Shown here: in pieces, positions 10,547 to 21,756 of the stretch
Layout of the letters: each line of letters begins with the position of its first letter
Numbering within the stretch: the first letter of the stretch is position 1
NCBI GenBank assembly: GCA_039621445.1
Contig: CP154957.1
Coordinates: forward strand, 1,358,504-1,422,503
Source of the DNA: Euglena gracilis
Lineage: Eukaryota > Euglenida > Euglenophyceae > Euglenales
DNA: 64,000 nucleotides
Direction of reading: 5' to 3'
Notes under the pieces: model-generated
What the model saw: only the letters and a program-made list of their open reading frames with translations
Told to the model about the DNA's origin: nothing
Database searches by the model: none
Made by a program: the position numbers and the translations under genes

Positions 10547-11288
10547 ATGGCACAAAGTGGGGCCCCCATACCCCCCGCTTTTGCTCAAGCACCACCACCT
10601 GGGCATTTTGTTAGCCGCTGGGAAAATGAGTCATGGCACAAAGTGGGGCCCCCATACCCCATACCCCACACCCCATACCCCCCCCATACCCATACAATTT
10701 TTTTGCCCGGAAGCGTTTTTTTTGGCCTCCTGGACCCTTTTGTGGTCAAATCGCGCGACGTATGCAACTGTTCGAGTGCCCGGGGGGGGGGGGGGGGGGG
10801 GGCTCCCGCCCCCCCCCCGGACCCCCCCCGGCAAAAAAATAACCTCATCCTTGTCTACCGATCTGTTTTTGTGGCCAAATCGCGCTTTGTGGTCAAATCG
10901 CGCGATGTATGCAACTGTTCGAGTGCCCGGGGGGGGGCGCCCCACCCCCCCACAACCCCCCCCCCCCAAAAAAAAAACCTCATCCTTGTCTACCGATCTT
11001 TTTTTGTGGCCAAATCGCGCTTTGTCGTCAAATCGCGCGATGTTGGCAACGGTTCGAGTGCCCGGGGGGGGGGGGGCGCCCCCCCGCCCCCCCCCCCGAC
11101 CCCCCCCGGCAAAAAAAAAACCTCATCCTCGTCTACCGATCATTTTTTGTGGCCAAATCGCGCTTTGTGGTCAAATCGCGCGACTTGTGCAACTGTTCCA
11201 GGGGCCATAAACCTCATCAACAACATCTCCAAACCCTTCCCCCATACCCCCCCCATACCCTAGGTATGGGGGCCCCACTTTGTGCCAT
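10547..11288. mobile_element. TIR element with 26-bp ends and internal tandem repeats
   Basis: Left end ATGGCACAAAGTGGGGCCCC (10547, repeated at 10633 within an 86-bp direct duplication of 10491-10576) is the exact inverse of the right end at 11263-11288 over 26 bp. A CCCATACC microsatellite follows both ends. No transposase is encoded and no target duplication is clear. Confidence 0.65.
10738..11210 (+). repeat. Tandem repeat, about 125-bp unit, four copies
   Basis: Each unit has TGTGGCCAAATCGCGC, GGTCAAATCGCGCGA, ACTGTTCGAGTGCCC, a long G run, a long C run, then AACCTCATCCTTGTCTACCG. The G/C runs vary in length between units, while the unique parts are almost identical. Confidence 0.85.
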
Positions 11289-11617
11289 ATGTGGGGAAAA
11301 TTCACCACCTAGACTTCTAGGGGGCGTCAATCATTTGGGCAAACCGACCTGAGGGACCGTTGTGAAAAAGATACGATCAAATAGCACGGCACATGAACAG
11401 GCCTCGATGCACCACCTGCAATGGCTCCTTCAGGTGGCAACTTTAGCTTTCACACGCTCTCCTCCACCATGAGGCTTTATTCGGGCCGATTCTGGTCCAG
11501 TGACAGGTCCAGGTCTATGTGGAGACTGTAGACCTGTAGTAGGTGGCCCACCGCTAGCACGTCGCGGCACACGTGCAACAGCGATCAGGCTTGTGCTTAA
11601 GCACCCGGGGGGGGGGG
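11289..11617. other. Spacer, nothing recognised
   Basis: About 330 bp of ordinary composition with no convincing open frame. Confidence 0.4.
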
Positions 11618-12000
11618 GGGTACTGGCTAGCCAATCGGCTAGACACTGGAAAAAAATGGACTAGCTAGGCCCCCCTCCCCCCCGGGGTCTGGGGGTCCCC
11701 CTAACTGGGAAAAAAAATTTCCTCCGGCGCTGCGCGCCGAGGTGGAAATGAGGTTTTTAATAGGTTTTTGGCTGATTTTGTTCCAAAAATTCCCAAAAAT
11801 GGCCAAAAACGGGCATTTTTGGCCATTTTTTGGGGGTCCCAAAAAATTTCCGGCGCTTCGCGCCGGTCACTGGAAAAAACTTTTCCACTAGCTAGCCCTG
11901 CTAGCAGACCCCCCGGGGGGGGGGGGTCTGCTAGAAATCCCACTAGCCAAATTTGGACTAGCTGCAGTCCAGCCCCCCCGGGGGGGGGGGGGGGGTACTG
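11618..12000. repeat. CTAGCTAG-family repeat, better preserved copy
   Basis: Opens with CTGGCTAGCCAATCGG and has two G/C-run blocks. It carries the hairpin CCGGCGCTTCGCGCCGG at 11850-11866 and a second hairpin CTCCGGCGCTGCGCGCCGAG near 11718. Related copies: 7715-7900, 40300-40600 and 47480-47700. Confidence 0.6.
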
Positions 12001-12483
12001 CAATCCCTGAAGCAAATGCCTGACAGCGATGCTTGGGCAAGGGGCGGACCTCGAAGGCCACCGCCACTTGCCCCCTGGCTGGCGTTTTGCTGCAACAGTC
12101 GCATCAGGTGATGATAGGTGATTGCATTTAAGCATCCACAAGATCGTCATCAGCCACCGAGGTGGCCATGGCCATGTACCCCCCACAGCCTGGACGGCAG
12201 ACTGGGCGGGTGGGCATGCTGTGGGTCGGTGGAAACAATGGAAAAATGATAGCATCTCAAATGTGGCCGCAAATCTCACTGTTTTGGAGGCAGAGAATAT
12301 TTGATGTTGACAGATGGTTGGGTTGCATGCAAGACTCAGCAACCTGATATACACAAAAAACTGGTGCGTTGCATGTTTGCTGAGAGACTTTCCCCGTACT
12401 TTGGCGTGTCAAGGACAGGGGGGGGAGGTACATATTGTTGTTCACCAGGTGCTGTCGGCGGTTCAAGGAAATTGTAAAAATGT
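12001..12483. other. Spacer, nothing recognised
   Basis: No repeat family match inside the window and no open frame with a family signature. Confidence 0.4.
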
Positions 12484-12655
12484 CAATTTGCGCAATTGCG
12501 CTGCTTTGTCGTGGCGGCGCCAGTCAGGGTCTCGAACATCAGACGTGGTCGGCATGCATCGCTAGGTCATGGCTGTCATCATGACCGCCGGAACATTCAC
12601 AAATGCATGCATCATGAAATTCTGTTCAGATACCCTGTCTGGAAGCTGGGTGTCT
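12484..12655 (+). repeat. Outlying diverged copy of the array-1 unit, with an unoccupied hAT target
   Basis: GTGGCGGCGCCAGTCAGGGTCTCGAACATCAG matches the array at 16414-21745. It contains CCCTGTCTGGAAGC with a single GTCTGGAA, the 8-mer duplicated around the hAT element at 21757. It is therefore a likely empty-site paralog. Confidence 0.6.
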
Positions 12656-13305
12656 GAAAATACAATCAGCCTTGAGCACCTTCAAACCTGCCTCTCTCGC
12701 CCACCCCAACTTCAAAATCTCTTGACCAGATAGAGTGCGAGATATACTGGCTAAGATTAAACAAGTGTGTGTGTGTGTGTGTGTGTGCAACAAAAAAAAT
12801 AAAACATTTTTTTGATTTCTTGGGAATATAATGATCCAAAAACACAACTTATTTGAGCGAAAAATTCAAAAATGACAAAAATTTGACCAAAATTTGGTCT
12901 CAGGTAAAAATCTGCTGCAAAATGGGAAATTTTTCCAGTCGAAAGCATTTCCCAGCAGAAATCCAGAAAAATAAAAAGCATGTCAAAACTGGCCAAATTT
13001 TGTCAAAATTGGGAGAAAATGTCTACGGCAGAGGTGTGTGCCGAGGAAGGTTCCTGCAAGGTCGATGATGTCTCCACAGAGGTTCCCAGGTATCCAGCCA
13101 CCGCAGAGACTGCGCTGAGACCACGGGGGGGGGGATTGAGTGACCAGTGGAAATAACTCCCGTCCTCCTACTTGCATTGTAAACATCCCATTCTTTTGTC
13201 CATTCTTGTTGCACGGACTTCCCATGCTTTTGCTTTTGGGGCTGCAACCCTCTGCCTTGGGTCCCAGAATATTTCCACGGAGAATACAATTTTTTTCCCA
13301 ACCCC
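12656..13305. other. Spacer with a (GT)n microsatellite
   Basis: A (GT)n tract of about 24 nt lies at 12765-12788. The rest is ordinary AT-rich sequence. No gene is supported. Confidence 0.5.
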
Positions 13306-13535
13306 CACAAATGTGGCGTGCTTTGGCGTGGCGGTGCCAGTCAGGGTCTCGAACATCAGACATGGTCGGCATGCATCGTTAGGTCATCAGCTGTCATCAT
13401 GACCACCGGAACACTCACAGAGGCACTCATTATGAAACAGTTTCCTGGCAACCCTGCCTCCGGAGGATTTTTTTTTGGGACCCAGGGGAGGTGGCCACAC
13501 ACCCACACCTGCTCTGGGGGCACACGGGGGAACCC
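13306..13535 (+). repeat. Second outlying copy of the array-1 unit
   Basis: It matches the array segment from TGTGGCGTGCTTTGGCG through the GGACCCAGGGGAGGTGGCC and CACACCTGC tract at about 95 percent by eye. The sequence to 13970 that follows is not recognised. Confidence 0.7.
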
Positions 13536-13974
13536 TGCTTCGCGACACCGACAGTGTGTCGCAGCCCATAGACGGTGCTACCGGCCCCGAAGTGCGAGGA
13601 ATGGGCCATAGGTGAGTTTTCGGACCGAAACATCCTTCCCGCGGTGTTTCCCCTTGCTTGCCCCCCCCAAAAAAAATGTTGCTGGTGTGTCGCGTCCTGG
13701 GGAACAATAAATACATTCCTATTCAGGGTCCCGAGAATATTTGATTCTGTTGGTATTTTGAGAATTTTGTTAGGAGTGAACCCACGGAATCTGCCAAATT
13801 AATTTCTCAACATTGAGGTCCCTAAAAACGGAGGGTGAACAATTCGTTTCCAAGGAAAATACTCACATTCTATTCTTGAAAAGAAAGAGTCATCCCCAGA
13901 AAAAGTTTTTCAGAAAAAGTTTCATTTTGGAAAAGATATATGTCCTGAGTTGAAAAGTGATGTGCGAAAGTTCG

Positions 13975-14590
13975 GGTATGTCGAAATTGTGGTGGATTGT
14001 GCCATGATGTCAAAAATTGCCACATTTTGTGCCACATTCAATGCCATCTTTCAAAAAAGCGCTGCCGTCTTGCCGCCCTTCGGGCGGCGGAAAAAAAACA
14101 ATGGTTACATTAGGCAAAAACAAGTCCAGAACTCATGGGTCGGAGGGGGCAGAAATCTTTCTTTTTTCAATTTGGGTTGTTGTTTGTGAACTTTTCCACT
14201 GCCTTTTCGCCGCCCTTCAGGTGGTAAGAAACACATGTATGTTGACTTGGCTTTTTTTTCTTCAAAATTGAAAGCAAGGCTTTTTTTTGACAAGTTTTGC
14301 TCTTTTTGGGGAACCTTTTTGGGAAAATACATTACCGTCCAGCCGCCCTTCGGGCGGCAACTCTTTTTTTTTGTTCGTCACCTTCCCTTGCGTTGGGCTT
14401 GAAAGCTTCCAAATTGTGATGGATTTGTGCCAAAAATTTGTGCCATGTTTTTTGTCACATTCAATGCCAAAAAGCGCTACCGTCTCGCCGGGCGGCAAAA
14501 ATACAACAACAATGTTGTATTGGGCCTTGTCAAGGATCTCGCCCCCCCCCGAGAAAAAATTACTTCTACATGTCAAATCCAGTAGGCTGT
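13975..14590 (+). repeat. Repeat family with CCGCCCTTCGGGCGG hairpins, copy 1
   Basis: GCCGCCCTTCGGGCGGC occurs at 14072-14088 and 14342-14358. A degenerate form lies near 14210 and a shortened form near 14489. Shared phrases with 43790-44890 include GGTGGATTGTGCCATGATG and ACTCATGGGTCGGAGGGGG, and CAAGGATCTCGCCCC. Not coding. Confidence 0.75.
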
Positions 14591-14772
14591 GCCACTGGTC
14601 GGTGGACTCGGCTCGCCCCACCACCGTGTTTTCCTGCCGGCTTAAAAAAAAAAACTGGGATGCGGAAAAAAAAAAGTATCATGAATGGCCATGGCGAACA
14701 GAAGGGGAACTAGAGGGGCGCCTATGTTGCCCACCCTCTGTGCACCATATCTCACTATCTCCAACAAACAGT

Positions 14773-15105
14773 CTAGTTGGTTGTAATGAGAGGCGGCACC
14801 AGTGCAACAGGTGCGGTGCTCGCCGCCGGACGGCGTCCAAGATATTCGCCCGGTACCCCCTCAGGTAGGTCCGGAACAACCACCAGGGGTGGCTGTAAGA
14901 GGTCCACTTGTCCTCGGCGATGTTTTCTGGGAGACGGTGCGGGGGGTTTCCCGGTGGCCGGACCCGGGTTCAGCTCGACGTCACCACAAAGGGTGACCGG
15001 CGGGTGGCGGGGACGCCATACCGACGCCGGGGAAGTCGGGATGGCGGCCCGGAGAAGGTGGCCTGGCGGCCCCCCATGCACGGGCCGGCCAAGGCGCAGG
15101 GCCAT
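14773..15105 (-). pseudogene. 5' fragment of an R2-like LINE with a 2A-like peptide
   Basis: From ATG 15105 the frame encodes 110 aa and stops at 14775. Residues 41-49 are GDVELNPGP (14985-14959), matching the 2A ribosome-skipping consensus D(V/I)ExNPGP. It is preceded by VTLC, as in the 2A-like N-termini known from many non-LTR retrotransposons. Downstream QVDLLQPP...PDLPEGV matches CVDLLQPP...PDLPPGV at about 40710, where a C2H2 finger follows, so this is the N-terminus of that family. Skipping would release a short leader of about 48 aa. The copy breaks off near 14770, so it is a fragment. The 2A function is inferred from the motif alone. Confidence 0.65.
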
Positions 15106-15693
15106 CCTTACGGTGTCCCCTGTCTTTTTCAGTGAGGCGGGGGGCGGCCCCGCCTTGGGAGAACCAGGGCTGGTGTCGATTTCCCCACGAAGGATCTCTT
15201 GAAAGTGGGAGGTTTGCCTTCGAGGAGAGAGGTGCCCATTTTGTATGGGGTGCGTGTTACGGCCCGACGGGGTTTGTGGGGGCCGGTGGGTGCAGTGACA
15301 GGAGGAAGCCCCAGTCAACCAATGCCCTGGCCCGACCCAGAGAGGCGACGTGTGGGGGGTACAGGTGTGAAAGTTTGCCTGGTAAAGGCTAAGGTCTGGC
15401 TCGGGTGCTGTCCCAGGGCTCGTCAACAAACATCCAAAAAAATTTGCATCCACGAACAGGGTGAATGGAGAGGCAGTGGGGGGCCCTGTGGGTGATTCGG
15501 GAAACCCCTGGGCGAACCCTTGTGTGAAATGGGCATTGGGCACACACATCCCAATGCCTGGGGGTGTCGTGGAGGGCCCAAAGTTTCGGTGGAAGGTGGC
15601 AGTTACTTTTCTGAGAGCTTTGTCCCACAAGGGGGGGCATCTGCCACAAAGGCGGGTTTGAGGTGGGACCACATCCAGGGGTAGCCCAAACAT
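15106..15693 (-). other. Upstream open frame of the LINE fragment, probable 5' UTR or leader
   Basis: The frame of the 2A fragment stays open upstream to an ATG at 15693, giving 306 codons in all. The extra 196 residues are Pro/Thr/His rich with no domain. They may be a longer ORF N-terminus or an untranslated leader, since GC-rich DNA lacking TTA/TCA/CTA on the plus strand stays open by chance. Confidence 0.35.
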
Positions 15694-15814
15694 TTCTCAT
15701 TTCTCATTCTCGCTGAAAAATTGACATGAATTAGAAAAAAGTTGCGCGGTCGGCTGCGGTCGGCAACCCACCTATGACAGTCCTGAAACCCGCGGTCGGC
15801 TGCGGTCGGCATAG

Positions 15815-16110
15815 GTGCTTGGTTAGGGGGAATCAAGCAGTTTGGCCGAATTTCAACCCAATTTAGGCCAAATTTTAGACCAAATTTTAGGCCCTCTTTT
15901 TTGTCTGATTTCGGGTTTTTCCCGAAATTGTAACCCTAACCCTAATCCAAACCCTAACCCTACCCCCCTAAATTAACGGAAACACGGCGAATCGGGGCAT
16001 AAAAACCAAAAAATTGGAGTTGGTGAAAGAAGTGGGACCCCCACCTCCAGGTTAAACTACTGGGCCACCCCCAGGGGCGCGGGGGGGGGGGGTAGTAAAT
16101 TAGCGTTGCC
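15815..16110. mobile_element. Element with internal telomere-like tracts, partial copy
   Basis: It shares with 61477-62001 a GGTTAGGGG tract, CCCTAACCCTAATCCAAACC (about 15929-15966), TTGGAGTTGGTGAAAGAA, CCAGGTTAAAC(C/T)ACTGGG and an end reading GTTGCCATATATA. The left terminus is not recognisable. Just upstream (15741-15810) the phrase CGGTCGGCTGCGGTCGGCA is duplicated. Confidence 0.6.
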
Positions 16111-16163
16111 ATATATACACATATATGGTATGTGCAGTACAACAATACAATATATCTGCGAGG

Positions 16164-16229
16164 TAGCTGAGTCGGCAGGGAGGGGGGGCTAAACACTGGG
16201 GGGTGGCCATCAGGGCTTGCGTTCAAATT
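16164..16229 (+). other. tRNA-like A box and B box, possible SINE head
   Basis: TAGCTGAGTCGG (16164-16175) fits the pol III A box and GTTCAAATT (16221-16229) the core of a B box, 45 bp apart, as in a class II tRNA (Ser/Leu type). No acceptor stem closes, so it is not a tRNA gene; it could be a tRNA-derived SINE head. Confidence 0.3.
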
Positions 16230-16413
16230 GTTTGATTGTTTGACCAAGAATACCATGTTTGAAACCCGCCAAACCCCCGCAAAAACCCAAAAATAATTTT
16301 AACAATGTTGACAATATCGAAACATGCTCTTTTCATTGAAAACACTGATTTCTTGCGAAAAAAAAATTGTTAGAAACAGGTGATTGTTGTTAAAAGTTGT
16401 TTAACACCACAGC

Positions 16414-19400
16414 TGTTTGTGTGTGTTCTGAAACAGCAGTTCTGAAACCGGCCCTCTTTTGAAGAAGCTGGGTGAGAGAGGAGGGGGTGGTCTGCTGGGG
16501 AAAATATTGGGGAAAATAAATAGCTTGACCGCTTGACCAGAACCCCTGACACAAGACCCAGACCGACCCAGGCTGTCACCCAACCACCAGGCCCCAGGTC
16601 TTCCAAGGGAAAGCACCCAGTGGTCAGCTTCAAGACAAACATGCCGAAAAGACGGGGAAATGCGTCAAATAAGACAGCGCAGAAAAGCACAAAGAAAATG
16701 TCACTTGGATCAGGATGAAGATTGGATCAGCTGGGTCATCACACAGCCGTTGAATGAAATAATACATCATCCAATCCATGCGGGGCATGGCATGAAAGTG
16801 AGGGAGTCCCAGAAATTTGGAACCTACCGAACAACTTGATCAAGACGGACGCGAGCGAAATGATGCACTGAACAATCCGGTCAATTTCAGGCCACCTCCA
16901 CAAAAAAATGTCCAGAAAAGATCGCCAGGCCAGGAGATTGCAACGGCTGGGTCCCAGAAAGTTTTGATGCATATCTTTTGGATACCTGAGCCTCCGCGGA
17001 GAATACAATTTTTTACCCGACCCCCACAAATGTGGCGTGCTTTGGCGTGGCGGTGCCAGTCAGGGTCTCGAACATCAGACATGGTCGGCATGCATCGTTA
17101 GGTCATCAGCTATCATCATGACCGCCGGAACACTTACAGAGGCACTCATTATGAAACAGTTTCCTGGCAACCCTGCCTCTGGAGGATTTTTTTTTGGGAC
17201 CCAGGGGAGGTGGCCACACACCCACACCTGCCCTGGGGGCACACGGGGGGGGGGGGATTCAGGGGGGTCAGGGGGGATATTTGGGAGGTCAATTTTGGAG
17301 CCCAAAAGCATTTTCGCCGTTTCGCACCAAAGCAGAGAGAAACCCCGCCTTGGCAGGCTACCCGCCTCTCACCGGGACACCAATTTTTTTTAAAAAAAAT
17401 ATCTGCCTGCTTCTCCCGTTTCCCCAACTTCAAAATCTCTTGACCATTTTAAAGCGGCAAGCTGCCTGGTGATGCCTTTCTCGGGGGAGATTGACATTGG
17501 AGGACATCGGGAAAATTGTGGGTGATATGCAGCGAAATTGCAGAAAAGTTCATACCGGGAATGTTAACCCCCCCCAAAAATAAGACCCCCCCCCCCTGGT
17601 CCGATCGAGCAAAAATCCAAAAATAAGACCCCCCCCTTGACGACGCAAAGCGCCGGGGACGGTGAAAATTTTCCCCAAAAAAACACCAAAAACCCCAATT
17701 TCATACACAAAAATGATGAAATTTCAAAAAATTTCCGATTATTAAAGTGCAAAAAAAAACATGGTAAATGTCAATTCACACCAATTTACACATGGCGCGA
17801 AACGCCGAAGGAAAAATTTTAGTGCTCTTGGGAACATGGAAAATGGTGTTTTTTCGGGCCCGGGTCGGTCGAGAAAAAATCCAAAAATAAGACCCCCCCC
17901 AAGAAGTAAAACCCCCCCTGGAGGCTTCCAGCAACGGACCCAAAAATAGTAACTTGTTTGTGTGTGTTCTGAAACAGCTTACCAACCTGGCCTCTTTTGA
18001 AGAAGCTGGGTGAGAGAGGAGGGGGTGGTCTGCTGGAAAATTCAGCTTGACCGCTTGACAGCTTGACCAGAACCCCTGACACAAGACCCAGACTGACCCA
18101 GGCTGTCACCCAACCACCAGGCCCCAGGTCTTCCAAGAGAAAAGCACCCAGTGGTCAGCTTCAAGACAAACATGCTGAAAAGACGGGGAAATGCGTCAAA
18201 TAAGACAGCGCAGAAAAGCACAAATGAAACGTCACTTGGATCAGGATGAAGATTGGATCAGCTGGGTCATCACACAGCCGTTGAATGAAATAATACATCA
18301 TCCAATCCATGCGGGGCATGGCATGAAAGTGAGGGAGTCCCAGAAATTTGGAACCTACCGAACAACTTGATCAAGACGGACGCGAGCGAAATGATGCACT
18401 GAACAATCCGGTCAATTTCAGGCCACCTCCACAAAAAAATGTCCAGAAAAGATCGCCAGGCCAGGAGATTGCAACGGCTGGGTCTCAGAAAGTTTTGATG
18501 CTTATCTTTTGGATACCTGAGCCTCCGCGGAGAACACAATTTTTTACCTAACCCCCACAAATGTTGGCGTGCTTTGGCGTGGCGGTGCCAGTCAGGGTCT
18601 CGAACATCAGACATGGTCGGCATGCATCGTTAGGTCATCAGCTATCATCATGACCGCCGGAACACTTACAGAGGCACTCATTATGAAACAGTTTCCTGGC
18701 AACCCTGCCTCTGGAGGATTTTTTTTTGGGACCCAGGGGAGGTGGCCACACACCCACACCTGCCCTGGGGGCACACGGGGGGGGGGGGATTCAGGGGGGT
18801 CAGGGGGGATATTTGGGAGGTCAATTTTGGAGCCCAAAAGCATTTTCGCCGTTTCGCACCAAAGCAGAGGGAAACCCCGCCTTGGCAGGCTACCCGCCTC
18901 TCACCGGGACACCAATTTTTTTTTAAAAAAAATATCTGCCTGCTTCTCCCGTTTCCCCAACTTCAAAATCTCTTGACCATTTTAAAGCGGCAAGCTGCCT
19001 GGTGATGCCTTTCTCGGGGGAGATTGACATTGGAGGACATCGGGAAAATTGTGGGTGATATGCAGCGAAATTGCAGAAAAGTTCATACCGGGAATGTTAA
19101 CCCCCCCCAAAAATAAGACCCCCCCCCCTGGTCCGATCGAGCAAAAATCCAAAAATAAGACCCCCCCCTTGACGACGCAAAGCGCCGGGGACGGTGAAAA
19201 TTTTCCCCAAAAAAACACCAAAAACCCCAATTTCATACACAAAAATGATGAAATTTCAAAAAATTTCCGATTATTAAAGTGCAAAAAAAACATGGTAAAT
19301 GTCAATTCACACCAATTTACACATGGCGCGAAACGCCGAAGGAAAAATTTTAGTGCTCTTGGGAACATGGAAAATGGTGTTTTTTCGGGCCCCGGTCGGT

Positions 19401-21745
19401 CGAGAAAAAATCCAAAAATAAGACCCCCCCCAAGAAGTAAAACCCCCCCTGGAGGCTTCCAGCAACGGACCCAAAAATAGTAACTTGTTTGTGTGTGTTC
19501 TGAAACAGCTTACCAACCTGGCCTCTTTTGAAGAAGCTGGGTGAGAGAGGAGGGGGTGGTCTGCTGGAAAATTCAGCTTGACCGCTTGACAGCTTGACCA
19601 GAACCCCTGACACAAGACCCAGACTGACCCAGGCTGTCACCCAACCACCAGGCCCCAGGTCTTCCAAGAGAAAAGCACCCAGTGGTCAGCTTCAAGACAA
19701 ACATGCCAAAAAGACGGGGAAATGCGTCAAATAAGACAGCGCAGAAAAGCACAAATGAAACGTCACTTGGATCAGGATGAAGATTGGATCAGCTGGGTCA
19801 TCACACAGCCGTTGAATGAAATAATACATCATCCAATCCATGCGGGGCATGGCATGAAAGTGAGGGAGTCCCAGAAATTTGGAACCTACCGAACAACTTG
19901 ATCAAGACGGACGCGAGCGAAATGATGCACTGAACAATCCGGTCAATTTCAGGCCACCTCCACAAAAAAATGTCCAGAAAAGATCGCCAGGCCAGGAGAT
20001 TGCAACGGCTGGGTCTCAGAAAGTTTTGATGCTTATCTTTTGGATACCTGAGCCTCCGCGGAGAACACAATTTTTTACCTAACCCCCACAAATGTTGGCG
20101 TGCTTTGGCGTGGCGGTGCCAGTCAGGGTCTCGAACATCAGACATGGTCGGCATGCATCGTTAGGTCATCAGCTATCATCATGACCGCCGGAACACTTAC
20201 AGAGGCACTCATTATGAAACAGTTTCCTGGCAACCCTGCCTCTGGAGGATTTTTTTTTGGGACCCAGGGGAGGTGGCCACACACCCACACCTGCCCTGGG
20301 GGCACACGGGGGGGGGGGGATTCAGGGGGGTCAGGGGGGATATTTGGGAGGTCAATTTTGGAGCCCAAAAGCATTTTCGCCGTTTCGCACCAAAGCAGAG
20401 GGAAACCCCGCCTTGGCAGGCTACCCGCCTCTCACCGGGACACCAATTTTTTTTTAAAAAAATATCTGCCTGCTTCTCCCGTTTCCCCAACTTCAAAATC
20501 TCTTGACCATTTTAAAGCGGCAAGCTGCCTGGTGATGCCTTTCTCGGGGGAGATTGACATTGGAGGACATCGGGAAAATTGTGGGTGATATGCAGCGAAA
20601 TTGCAGAAAAGTTCATACCGGGAATGTTAACCCCCCCCAAAAATAAGACCCCCCCCCCCTGGTCCGATCGAGCAAAAATCCAAAAATAAGACCCCCCCCT
20701 TGACGACGCAAAGCGCCGGGGACGGTGAAAATTTTCCCCAAAAAAACACCAAAAACCCCAATTTCATACACAAAAATGATGAAATTTCAAAAAATTTCCG
20801 ATTATTAAAGTGCAAAAAAAACATGGTAAATGTCAATTCACACCAATTTACACATGGCGCGAAACGCCGAAGGAAAAATTTTAGTGCTCTTGGGAACATG
20901 GAAAATGGTGTTTTTTCGGGCCCCGGTCGGTCGAGAAAAAATCCAAAAATAAGACCCCCCCCAAGAAGTAAAACCCCCCCTGGAGGCTTCCAGCAACGGA
21001 CCCAAAAATAGTAACTTGTTTGTGTGTGTTCTGAAACAGCTTACCAACCTGGCCTCTTTTGAAGAAGCTGGGTGAGAGAGGAGGGGGTGGTCTGCTGGAA
21101 AATTCAGCTTGACCGCTTGACAGCTTGACCAGAACCCCTGACACAAGACCCAGACTGACCCAGGCTGTCACCCAACCACCAGGCCCCAGGTCTTCCAAGA
21201 GAAAAGCACCCAGTGGTCAGCTTCAAGACAAACATGCCGAAAAGACGGGGAAATGCGTCAAATAAGACAGCGCAGAAAAGCACAAATGAAACGTCACTTG
21301 GATCAGGATGAAGATTGGATCAGCTGGGTCATCACACAGCCGTTGAATGAAATAATACATCATCCAATCCATGCGGGGCATGGCATGAAAGTGAGGGAGT
21401 CCCAGAAATTTGGAACCTACCGAACAACTTGATCAAGACGGACGCGAGCGAAATGATGCACTGAACAATCCGGTCAATTTCAGGCCACCTCCACAAAAAA
21501 ATGTCCAGAAAAGATCGCCAGGCCAGGAGATTGCAACGGCTGGGTCCCAGAAAGTTTTGATGCATATCTTTTGGATACCTGAGCCTCCGCGGAGAATACA
21601 ATTTTTTACCCGACCCCCACAAATGTGGCGTGCTTTGGCGTGGCGGTGCCAGTCAGGGTCTCGAACATCAGACATGGTCGGCATGCATCGTTAGGTCATC
21701 AGCTATCATCATGACCGCCGGAACACTCACAGAGGCACTAATTTC
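16414..21745 (+). repeat. Tandem array 1, unit 1.53 kb, three full copies plus a partial fourth
   Basis: Anchor GTTTGTGTGTGTTCTGAAAC occurs at 16414, 17956, 19487 and 21018, giving periods 1542, 1531 and 1531. Units 2 and 3 differ at only a few positions. Each unit contains the 70-bp GATTGGATCAG module, a conserved GTGCCAGTCAGGGTCTCGAA segment, C runs at AAAATAAGACCCCCC, and hairpins GACGCAAAGCGCC and GGCGCGAAACGCC. Frames of 60-160 codons recur in every unit but carry no family signature, so I treat the array as non-coding. The fourth unit is cut by the hAT element at 21757. Confidence 0.9.
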
Positions 21746-21756
21746 CCTGTCTGGAA

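Noticed and set aside
10738-11210. Possible CRISPR-like array
   Set aside because: Units of about 125 bp are nearly identical throughout, with no unique spacers, and the context is eukaryotic.
11850-11866. Hairpin taken as a Helitron 3' end
   Set aside because: Helitron ends need CTRR shortly after the hairpin and a 5' TC. Neither is present at this or the other perfect copies.
17040-17110. GTTCGAGAC B-box-like sequence in the array unit, suspected tRNA or SINE
   Set aside because: The T stem does not pair and no matching A box lies at the right distance.
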